A stretch of 64,000 nt of DNA from Streptomyces piniterrae (GTDB lineage: Bacteria > Actinomycetota > Actinomycetes > Streptomycetales > Streptomycetaceae): the NCBI RefSeq assembly GCF_005048155.1, contig NZ_SUMB01000004.1, positions 558,001 through 622,000 on the forward strand. Direction: 5' to 3'. The notes beneath the pieces were generated by a model. It was not told the origin of the DNA and did no database searches. It saw only the letters and a list, made by a program, of their open reading frames with translations. The position numbers and the translations under genes were made by a program. Below, in pieces: positions 27,961-35,295 of the stretch; the stretch's first letter is position 1, and every line of letters starts with the position of its first letter.

Positions 27961-28776
27961 TCACCCCCCTCCCCCTCGTTCCAGAAGCGCCGGGAGGTCG
28001 GCGAAGGAGTCGAGCACGTGGTCGGGGGTGCCGGTGGCCGCGTCCAGCGCCTCGGGGAGGAATTTGCCGGTCTTGACGAGTACGCCGGTGATACCGCAGC
28101 GCTGGGCCGCCAACACATCGGATTCGATGTCGTCGCCGACCATCAGCGTTTCGGCGGGCGTGGCGTCGAGCTGCGCGAGCGCGCCGGCGAAGAACGCCTC
28201 CGCGGGCTTGCCGGTGATTTCCGCTTCGACGCGGGCGGCCCGTTCCAGTCCCAGGAGGAAGGCCCCGGTGTCGAGGTCGAGGCCGCCCGCGGTACGCCAG
28301 TACAGATTGCGGTGCATGGCGACCAGCGGGACACCGCGTTGCAGATGGCGGAAGGCGGCGTTGAGCGCCGGGTAGCCGAAGGCGTCGCCCGCGCCGCCGA
28401 AGACGATCACGTCCGGTGCGGCGGCGTCACCGTCCGCGGCCGTCTCCGCCACGTCCACGAGCGTGACGCCGGTCAGGTCGTCGCCGACGTCGCCGGTGTT
28501 GAGCAGCAGACAGCGCGCCCCCGGGTAGTGCTCGCGCAGATACGCGGCGGTGGCGGCCGGCGCGGTGAGGATGTCGTCGACACCTACGGGGAAGCCGGAC
28601 GCGGCCAGTTTCGCGGCGATCGAGGCGCGGGTGCGTGAGGTGGTGTTGGTGACCAGCAGCAGCGGGAGTCCCTTGGCGCGCAGCCGTTCCATGGCCTCCA
28701 CGGCGCCGGGCAGGGGTTTCCAGGACACCGTGAGCACGCCGTCGATATCGATGAGCACCGCTCCGATTCGTCCCAT
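27961..28776 (-). CDS. HAD-superfamily hydrolase, NagD-like (subclass IIA)
   Basis: 271 residues. Motif I is DIDGVL (nucleophile Asp and acid/base Asp), motif II VTNTTSRT, and motif IV GDDIESDVLAAQ near residue 215, with a C2 cap between them as in NagD and pyridoxal/glycerol-phosphate phosphatases. It hydrolyses small phosphate esters; the exact substrate is unknown. The start ATG 28776 has AAGGAG upstream. It diverges from the phosphoribosyltransferase fusion. Confidence 0.9.
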   Translation of the reverse strand: MGRIGAVLIDIDGVLTVSWKPLPGAVEAMERLRAKGLPLLLVTNTTSRTRASIAAKLAASGFPVGVDDILTAPAATAAYLREHYPGARCLLLNTGDVGDDLTGVTLVDVAETAADGDAAAPDVIVFGGAGDAFGYPALNAAFRHLQRGVPLVAMHRNLYWRTAGGLDLDTGAFLLGLERAARVEAEITGKPAEAFFAGALAQLDATPAETLMVGDDIESDVLAAQRCGITGVLVKTGKFLPEALDAATGTPDHVLDSFADLPALLERGGGG

Positions 28777-28857
28777 CCGCCGCTCCTTATCGGTTCCTCC
28801 GACGCTCCACAGGATCGACGGTAGACATGTCGCACGGCGGCCGCTCCGTGCCTCGTG

Positions 28858-28876
28858 GAGCACTTGCAAAATGCTC
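28858..28876. promoter_or_regulatory. Dyad between HAD and phosphoribosyltransferase genes
   Basis: GAGCA-N9-TGCTC (28858-28876) overlaps a second dyad, TTGC-N9-GCAA. It lies in the 168 bp divergent promoter region. The binding protein is unknown. Confidence 0.3.
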
Positions 28877-28944
28877 GCAAATGGGGTTGTTTCGAAGTAG
28901 GTGTGGACGTGGTCTCCGTCTCCCCTGGGTAGGGGGTGCTGCAC

Positions 28945-30240
28945 GTGCTGTTCACTGATCGCACGGATGCGGGGCGCCATCTCGCCGAGGCGCTCCGGCA
29001 CCTCAAGGCGGAAGATCCCATCGTGCTGGGCCTGCCTCGCGGCGGGGTCCCGGTGGCTTTCCAGGTCGCGCGGGCGCTCGGCGCTCCGCTCGATGTGATC
29101 GTGGTCCGCAAGCTCGGCGTCCCCTACCACCGTGAGCTGGGGTTCGGCGCCATCGGCGAGGGCGGCGTACGGGTGATCAGCGACGACATCGTCCGCCGCG
29201 GCCGGGTCAGCCGGCAGGACGTGGCCACCGTCGAGCACACCGAGGAGGCGGAACTCGCTCGGCAGGCGCGGCGGTTCCGCGGCGACCGGTTGCGGCTGCC
29301 GCTCAACGGGCGGACCGCGATCGTGGTCGACGACGGCATCGCGACCGGTGCCACGGCGGCGGCCGCGTGCGAGGTCGTACGGGCGCAGGGCGCGGCGCGC
29401 GTGGTGCTCGCCGTGCCGGTGGCGCCGCCCGACGCCGTGGACTGGCTGCGCACCAAGGCGGACGAGGTGGTGTGCCTGTCCACGCCGGCCGGGTTCTCGG
29501 CCGTCGGCGAGTGGTACCGCGACTTCTCCCAGACCCCTGACGAGGACGTCATCGCCCTGCTGGAGGAGGCCGGGGCCGACCCCCCGCCCCGCCGGTCGGC
29601 GCCGGCCACCGAGGCCGCGGTGGAGGTGGACGCGGGCGGGCTCCCGCTGGCCGGGGATCTCGTACTGCCGGCGGACGCCGGGGCGGTCGTGATGTTCGCG
29701 CACGGCTCGGGCAGCAGCCGGCACAGCCCGCGCAACCGGATGGTGGCGGCGGCCCTCAACCGGGCGGGCCTGGGCACTCTCCTCTTCGACCTGCTCATGC
29801 CGGTGGAGGAGGCCGACCGGGCGAACGTCTTCGACATCGGGACGCTGGCGCAGCGGCTGGCGGACGCCACCGACTGGCTGCGCGGCCAGGTGTCCGTCCC
29901 GATCGGCTATTTCGGGGCGAGCACCGGCGCCGCCGCGGCACTGCGGGCCGCCGCCTCCCCCAACTCGCGGGTGGGCGCCGTGGTCTCCCGGGGCGGGCGG
30001 CCCGACCTCGCCGGACGGGGGCTCGGCGACGTACGGGCGCCGACGCTGCTGATCGTGGGCGGTGACGACACGCTGGTGCTGGATCTCAACCGGGAGGCCC
30101 AGGCGCAGCTGCGCTGCGAGAACAAGCTGGAGATCGTCCCGGGTGCGACGCATCTCTTCGAGGAACCGGGGGCTCTGGACGAGGTCGCCGGGCTGGCCCG
30201 GGACTGGTTCACCCGGCACCTGGTGGCCCAGGCCGAGTGA
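28945..30240 (+). CDS. Phosphoribosyltransferase fused to dienelactone hydrolase-like domain
   Basis: 431 residues in two domains. Residues 1-205 form a type I phosphoribosyltransferase, with the PRPP loop VVDDGIATGAT at 127-137. Residues 225-430 are an alpha/beta hydrolase with nucleophile GASTG (Ser326), an Asp in GGDDT (near 374) and His403 (ATHLF). The GTG at 28945 has AGGGGG at 8 nt; GTG 28936 would overlap that RBS. The same fusion occurs in mycobacteria (Rv0571c-type), where its function is not known. No nucleobase or ester substrate can be deduced. Monocistronic. Confidence 0.9.
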   Translation: MLFTDRTDAGRHLAEALRHLKAEDPIVLGLPRGGVPVAFQVARALGAPLDVIVVRKLGVPYHRELGFGAIGEGGVRVISDDIVRRGRVSRQDVATVEHTEEAELARQARRFRGDRLRLPLNGRTAIVVDDGIATGATAAAACEVVRAQGAARVVLAVPVAPPDAVDWLRTKADEVVCLSTPAGFSAVGEWYRDFSQTPDEDVIALLEEAGADPPPRRSAPATEAAVEVDAGGLPLAGDLVLPADAGAVVMFAHGSGSSRHSPRNRMVAAALNRAGLGTLLFDLLMPVEEADRANVFDIGTLAQRLADATDWLRGQVSVPIGYFGASTGAAAALRAAASPNSRVGAVVSRGGRPDLAGRGLGDVRAPTLLIVGGDDTLVLDLNREAQAQLRCENKLEIVPGATHLFEEPGALDEVAGLARDWFTRHLVAQAE

Positions 30241-30288
30241 GTGGCGGGGCGGGGCGGGGGGCTGCGTAGCCGGAGGGTCATACGGCGG

Positions 30289-30645
30289 TCAGTCATGCGG
30301 CGGAAGGTGTCCGAGCTGGTGGTCGGCGACGCTGAGGGCCTCCTCGACCAGGCGGCGGAGGTGACCGTGCCGCAGTGCGTAGATCACCCGGCGGCCTTCC
30401 TTGCGGCTGGTGACGAGTCCGGCCAGCCGGAGGCGGCTCAGATGCTGGCTGACGGAGGGCCGCGCCGCGCCGCACGCGCCGGTGAGGGTGGTGACATCCG
30501 CCTCGCCCTCGGCCAGGCGTTGGAGGAGGGCCAGCCGGGTGCGGTCGGCGAGCATGCCGAGGACTTCGGCGGCCACGGTCAGCCGCGCGCCCGCGTCTCG
30601 CTCCTGCGACCGGTGTGCATCTGATAGGTGCATGCGTGCGCTCAT
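30289..30645 (-). CDS. ArsR/SmtB family metal-sensing repressor
   Basis: About 118 residues. The winged helix includes the recognition segment ARPSVSQHLSRLRLAGLVTS. The C-terminal helix reads LRHGHLRRLVEEALSVADHQLGH, followed by LPPHD. Compared with CzrA/NmtR alpha5 sites, the HxH pair and the last His are kept, while one His is replaced by Val and extra His follow in the tail. A variant Zn/Ni/Co site is therefore likely. It is transcribed away from the CDF exporter, its presumed target. ATG 30645 is a choice; alternatives at 30633 and 30651 exist and no RBS stands out. Confidence 0.85.
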   Translation of the reverse strand: MSARMHLSDAHRSQERDAGARLTVAAEVLGMLADRTRLALLQRLAEGEADVTTLTGACGAARPSVSQHLSRLRLAGLVTSRKEGRRVIYALRHGHLRRLVEEALSVADHQLGHLPPHD

Positions 30646-30747
30646 AAGCACATAATGGGGAGGGCAGCCGGCCGCTGTCCACCGGCCTGTCGTATTCGTA
30701 TCGCGGTGAACCTGTCACCTGTCCCTCGACGGAAGGCGTGAGCTGCC

Positions 30748-31860
30748 GTGAGTGAGATGCGCGAGAACCCCCCGGCCAACGAGCCACACCGCCCGCATGC
30801 ATCCCACGAACCGCATGCATCCCATGAACCGGACGGGCACCACCACGGGCCGGGCCGCCGGGCTCGCTTCACCCACCGGCTCACGCATCTGCTCACCCCG
30901 CACAGCCACCAGGCGTCGGACAAGGTCGACCAGGCGATGGAAGCCTCGGCGGAAGGCATGCGCACCCTGTGGATCTCGCTCGCCGTACTGGGTGTCACCA
31001 CCGTGGTGCAGGCCCTGGTCGTCGCGCTGTCCGGCTCCGTGGCGCTGCTGGGCGACACCCTGCACAACGGTGCCGACGCGCTGACCGCCGTCCCCCTCGG
31101 CGTCGCGTTCCTCCTCGGGCGCCGGGCCGCGACCCGGCGGTTCACCTACGGGTACGGCCGCGCCGAGGACCTGGCGGGCATCGTCATCGTGCTCACCATC
31201 GCCGCGTCCGCCGTGCTCGCCGCCTGGACCGCGGTCGACCGGCTGCTGGACCCGCGCGAGATCAGCCACCTGCCCGCGGTCGCCGCGGCCGCGCTCACCG
31301 GCTTCGTCGGCAACGAATGGGTGGCCCGCTACCGCATCCGCACCGGCCGCAGGATCGGCTCAGCCGCGCTGGTCGCCGACGGGCTGCACGCCCGCACCGA
31401 CGGCTTCACCTCACTGGCCGTTCTGCTCGGCGCGGGCGGGGCGGCGCTCGGCTGGCGCCTCGCGGACCCCGTCGTCGGCCTGCTGATCACCGTCGCGATC
31501 CTGCTGGTGCTGGGCGGCGCGGCCAGGGAGGTCTTCCGCCGGCTGATGGACTCCGTCGACCCCGCTCTGGTCGACACCGCGGAACGCACCCTGCGCGGGG
31601 TGCCGGGGGTGCTGTCGGTGGGCGAGCTGCGGATGCGGTGGATCGGCCACCAGCTGCGCGCCGAGGCGGCCGTCGTCATAGACGGCGCCCTGGACCTGTT
31701 CTCCGCCCACCAGGTGGCCGTCGAGGCCGAGCACGCTCTGCTGCACGCCGTCCCGCGGCTGACCGACGCGCTGATCCACCCCGATCCCACGCCCGGTGCC
31801 GGCGGTCTGGACCCGCATGCCGCACTGGCCCACCACCGGCGTCCGGCCCGCGCGGGATAG
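30748..31860 (+). CDS. CDF family cation efflux protein (zinc-type HD-HD site)
   Basis: 370 residues. A His-rich cytoplasmic N-terminus (HASHEPHASHEPDGHHHG) is followed by six membrane helices and a C-terminal ferredoxin-like domain. The transport site residues are His106/Asp110 (TM2) and His214/Asp218 (TM5), the pattern typical of zinc-transporting CDFs. The N-terminal repeat arises from a duplicated DNA unit of about 18 bp near 30796-30831. It exports divalent metal by H+ antiport and diverges from the ArsR repressor. GTG 30748 follows GGAAGG. Confidence 0.92.
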   Translation: MSEMRENPPANEPHRPHASHEPHASHEPDGHHHGPGRRARFTHRLTHLLTPHSHQASDKVDQAMEASAEGMRTLWISLAVLGVTTVVQALVVALSGSVALLGDTLHNGADALTAVPLGVAFLLGRRAATRRFTYGYGRAEDLAGIVIVLTIAASAVLAAWTAVDRLLDPREISHLPAVAAAALTGFVGNEWVARYRIRTGRRIGSAALVADGLHARTDGFTSLAVLLGAGGAALGWRLADPVVGLLITVAILLVLGGAAREVFRRLMDSVDPALVDTAERTLRGVPGVLSVGELRMRWIGHQLRAEAAVVIDGALDLFSAHQVAVEAEHALLHAVPRLTDALIHPDPTPGAGGLDPHAALAHHRRPARAG

Positions 31861-31874
31861 CCCGCGGACGCCGC

Positions 31875-31897
31875 GTGAGCCGGACGCGCCGGCTCAC
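31875..31897. terminator. Terminator between convergent CDF and methyltransferase genes
   Basis: A perfect hairpin GTGAGCCG (31875-31882), 7 nt loop, CGGCTCAC (31890-31897). It overlaps the stop codon of the reverse methyltransferase gene, so it can serve both directions. Confidence 0.6.
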
Positions 31898-32616
31898 TCC
31901 ACCGGCCCCGCCACGACCCAGTTGGAGGGAAGTTCGAGCCGGGTGCCGTCCGGTCGGCACTCGGTGGTCGCCAGCGGCAGCTGCCCCTCCTCGGCCACCC
32001 GCAGCCCGTTCTCCCGCAGCAGTTCGGGGACCGCGGAATCGGCCATCTCTCCAGGTGCGATGCCATGCGCGAAGACGGCGGCCAGCTTGGCGGGCGGCGC
32101 TCCGTCCGTGTGCAGTACGGACATCAGGACCTCTTTGGCCGTCTCGGCCGGCTCGACCGCGAAGATCCGGCCGCGCTCGCCCAGGAGACCGGCGGCATTG
32201 GCCACGATCAGCGCGCGGTCCTCAGGGGCGCACTGGTGCAGCACACCGCGCAAATAGATGTTGGCGTCGCCGAGTTCGTCGTGCAGGGCCCGCATCGCGG
32301 CGTCGTCGGCGGCGTCCAGCCGACGGTATTCGACCGTGCCCGTCTCGTCGTCGGCCCGCGCATGCCCGACCGCCGCCGCGGCGAAATCGATGCCGAGGAC
32401 CCGGGCGTAGCGGCCTGCCAGGAAGCGGGTCTGGGTGCCGTTTCCGCAGCCCAGGTCGACGAGCGGCAGCTCGGCGTCGAAGTGCCCGTCGAAGCAGGGC
32501 AGATGGAGGCCCGCCGTCAGTGCCGGGTCCGAGTCCCATAAGGCCTCGCCCTCGCCGCCCACGGCATCGCCCCAGAAGCCTTCCCAGGCCTGCAGATTTC
32601 GGCTCGAAGCGCTCAT
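31894..32616 (-). CDS. Class I SAM-dependent methyltransferase
   Basis: 240 residues. The SAM-binding motif I is LVDLGCGNGTQTRFL (near 52-66), followed by VLGIDFAAAAV and the motif IV-like DANIYLRGVLHQC. The N-terminal NLQAWEGFWGDAV resembles small-molecule methyltransferases of actinobacteria. The acceptor substrate is unknown. It is placed alone between convergent CDF and the sensor phosphatase gene 65 bp beyond its stretch. ATG 32616 has a weak GGGCC upstream. Confidence 0.85.
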   Translation of the reverse strand: MSASSRNLQAWEGFWGDAVGGEGEALWDSDPALTAGLHLPCFDGHFDAELPLVDLGCGNGTQTRFLAGRYARVLGIDFAAAAVGHARADDETGTVEYRRLDAADDAAMRALHDELGDANIYLRGVLHQCAPEDRALIVANAAGLLGERGRIFAVEPAETAKEVLMSVLHTDGAPPAKLAAVFAHGIAPGEMADSAVPELLRENGLRVAEEGQLPLATTECRPDGTRLELPSNWVVAGPVE

Positions 32617-32681
32617 GGCCCAATTGCTACGCCCGTGCGTGATCGCCCCGCAAGAGCGCCACCCACTTTTCTGACGACCTT

Positions 32682-35165
32682 TCACATGGCGTTCGAGCCC
32701 CGTACCTGCCGCACCTGCCGAGACTGCGGCAGGGCCTGCTCGAACCACACCGTCTTCCCGGTGGATGTCCGGCTCGTCCCCCACTCCCGGGCCAGCCGGC
32801 TCACCACCCGCAGCCCCCGCCCGTACTCGTCGTCGGGGCCCGCGCTCAGCAACTGCGGCAGTGCGTGGTCGTCGTCCGAGACCTCGCACAGCAGGGCGTC
32901 GGTGCGCACCAGCCGCAGCACCACATGCCGAGTGTGCGCATGGCGTACGGCGTTGGTGACGACCTCGCTGACCATCAGCTGCGCCGTCTCGGCGGACGAG
33001 CCCAGCCCCCAGTCGGCGAGCTGACGGCCGGTCAGGCGTCTGGCCCGGCTGACTTCCCGGGGGTCGATGGCGAGCCGCCATTCGGCGACCGCGTCCGGTG
33101 TGATGCCGTTGAGCCGGGCCATCAGCAGCGCCACATCGTCCTTGCGGTCGCCGGTGACGTTCAGCGCCCGGATGATCGCGTCGCAGGCGTCGTCCATGGA
33201 GGCGGCGGGATGCGCGGCGGACTCGGCGAGCGCGGCCAGCCCCACCCCGATGTCCTCGCCCCGCACCTCCACCAGACCGTCCGTGCACAGCACCAGGCGG
33301 TCCCCCGGCGCGACCGGTACGGTCACGGCCTCGAAGGCCACCCCGCCGACGCCGATCGGCGCGCCCGTCGGAAGCCGGAGGAGTTCGCTGCGGCCGTCCA
33401 CGGCGCGCACCAGGACGGGCGGGATATGCCCGGCGTTGGCCAGCGTCAGCCGCTGCCCGATCGGGTCGTAGACCGCGTACAGGCAGGTGGCGAGGTAGTT
33501 GTCGCCGAGCCGCTGGGCAAGGTCGTCCAGGCCGCGCAGCAGTTGCGCGGGGTGCATGTCGATGGCCGCCATGGTCTGTACGGCGGTCCGCAACTGGCCC
33601 ATCATCGCTGCCGAGTTCAGCCCGTGGCCCATCACATCGCCCACGACGAGGGCGGTCCTGGACCCGGGCAGCTTGATGGTGTCGAACCAGTCGCCGCCGA
33701 CCCGGCCGAGGCGGGTGCCGGGCAGATAGCGGGTGGCGGTGTCGCAGCCGGCCATCCGTGGGGCGATCTGCGGCAGCATGCTGTCCTGGAGCGTCTCGGC
33801 GACGTTCTCCTGGAAGGTGTACATCCGGGCGTTGTCGAGCACGAGCCCGGCGCGGGCGGCGAGTTCCGCGCCCGTCACCCGGTCCATGTCATGGAACTCC
33901 GTACGCTCCGGATGCCGCAGCAGGATCATGAAGCCGAGCACGACATTGCGCGCCTTGAGCGGGACGACCAGCAGCGACCGCCCGTTGATCAGCGGGCTGA
34001 TGTCGCGCTTCTCGAACTGCGCCGCGATGGCGTTGCCCATCTCGTCGCTGATCCGCGGTACGAGGACCGGCTGCCCCGTGGTCATGCACTGGAAGAACGG
34101 CGTCTGCACGGGGAAGGTCATCGACTCGCCGACGGGCACGACGTCGTCCCAGCGGCCCGGTTCGTCGTTGTGCTCGACGGCGACGCGGTGCCACATGGTC
34201 ATCGCGTCGGGCGGCCCGTCGGGGAAGCCCTCGCCGGCGACGACCTGTTCGCGCAGATAGGTGCCGGCGACATCGGTGAAGCGGGGGACGACGGCCTCGC
34301 TGACCTCCTGGATGGTGCGGGCCAGGTCCAGTGAGGAGCCGATCCGGCCGCTGACCTCGTTGAGGAACTCCAGCCGCTCGCGGACCGCGGCGTATTCGAG
34401 GTCGGACTCCAGCTCGGCGGCGGCAGCGGCGGCGGCCTGCGGATCGTCCGCCACGGCGCGTGCCGCGCGCAGCAGTCTGGTGCGCCGCTCGACGCGGCGC
34501 GGCACACCCCAGTCCGGGGTCACGGGGAAGCGCTCCTGCTGGCTGATCTCCAGCACCGGATAGCCCAGCTCCAGCACCTGGGAGACGATCCGGGCACTCT
34601 CCTGGGGGCTCATGCTCGGCAGGATCTCCGGCAGTCGGCGGGCCAGGTCGGCGGAGCCGGGAAAGTCGGTGTGCAGCGCGAAGGCGGGCACGAATCGTTC
34701 GTCGCTCCCCTGCCCGCGGTGCACCTGGGCGGCGTCCGCGGCGAGTACGAGCAGCCGCTCGGCGCCGGGCCCGACGAGCGGGTACGCCCACCAGAGCACG
34801 TCCAGCGCGGCGGTCCCGGTGTCGGCCATCCGGGCGCGGCCCGCCGTCGGGTAGGACGTGGCGCCGACCAACGACGCCTCCAGGCCGGGCCCGTGGCCCT
34901 CCTCGGGGCCGTCTTCGCGCCCGTCCCACTCCTTGGTGCCCAGCGCTCCGGTGACCGGCATCAGATCGACGGCGCAGGCGCCGACGGCCTCCTCGCGGGT
35001 GGGTCCGAAGAGCCGGCGCGCGCCGCTGCTCCAGTGGGAGATCCGCCCGTCCGCCCCGACCACCACGACGGCAAGCGGAATCCGCCCGGGAACGGGGTCC
35101 CGTGGAGCGGGCACCCAGGGGGCCGCACCCACCGTGTCGTCACCGTGCGACTGGCCACGCTCCAT
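32682..35165 (-). CDS. PAS-GAF-PP2C (SpoIIE) phosphatase with C-terminal HATPase domain
   Basis: 827 residues. The order is: PAS-like region (about 25-70, AVVVVGADGRISHWS), a linker, a GAF domain (about 280-450), then a PPM/SpoIIE phosphatase (about 465-680) with GGDWFD, GDVMGHG and KDDVALL metal-binding motifs. Last comes an RsbW-like HATPase (about 700-800) with SEVVTNAVRHA and YGRGLRVV. Such fused proteins are common in Streptomyces and control anti-sigma/anti-anti-sigma partner switching or act as orphan sensors. No partner STAS gene is adjacent. The ATG at 35165 has AAGGAG; no membrane helix is present, so the signal is cytoplasmic. Confidence 0.93.
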   Translation of the reverse strand: MERGQSHGDDTVGAAPWVPAPRDPVPGRIPLAVVVVGADGRISHWSSGARRLFGPTREEAVGACAVDLMPVTGALGTKEWDGREDGPEEGHGPGLEASLVGATSYPTAGRARMADTGTAALDVLWWAYPLVGPGAERLLVLAADAAQVHRGQGSDERFVPAFALHTDFPGSADLARRLPEILPSMSPQESARIVSQVLELGYPVLEISQQERFPVTPDWGVPRRVERRTRLLRAARAVADDPQAAAAAAAELESDLEYAAVRERLEFLNEVSGRIGSSLDLARTIQEVSEAVVPRFTDVAGTYLREQVVAGEGFPDGPPDAMTMWHRVAVEHNDEPGRWDDVVPVGESMTFPVQTPFFQCMTTGQPVLVPRISDEMGNAIAAQFEKRDISPLINGRSLLVVPLKARNVVLGFMILLRHPERTEFHDMDRVTGAELAARAGLVLDNARMYTFQENVAETLQDSMLPQIAPRMAGCDTATRYLPGTRLGRVGGDWFDTIKLPGSRTALVVGDVMGHGLNSAAMMGQLRTAVQTMAAIDMHPAQLLRGLDDLAQRLGDNYLATCLYAVYDPIGQRLTLANAGHIPPVLVRAVDGRSELLRLPTGAPIGVGGVAFEAVTVPVAPGDRLVLCTDGLVEVRGEDIGVGLAALAESAAHPAASMDDACDAIIRALNVTGDRKDDVALLMARLNGITPDAVAEWRLAIDPREVSRARRLTGRQLADWGLGSSAETAQLMVSEVVTNAVRHAHTRHVVLRLVRTDALLCEVSDDDHALPQLLSAGPDDEYGRGLRVVSRLAREWGTSRTSTGKTVWFEQALPQSRQVRQVRGSNAM

Positions 35166-35295
35166 GGGCGGTTGCTCCTTCGTACACCGATCTTGCACCA
35201 CCACAACCACGGTACGGCTGCCGGGCGATGCGGCGGGCGGCATTCCACGAAGAGGTGGCGCGTGGGCGTGTGCACACACCACCTTCGGACCGGCG

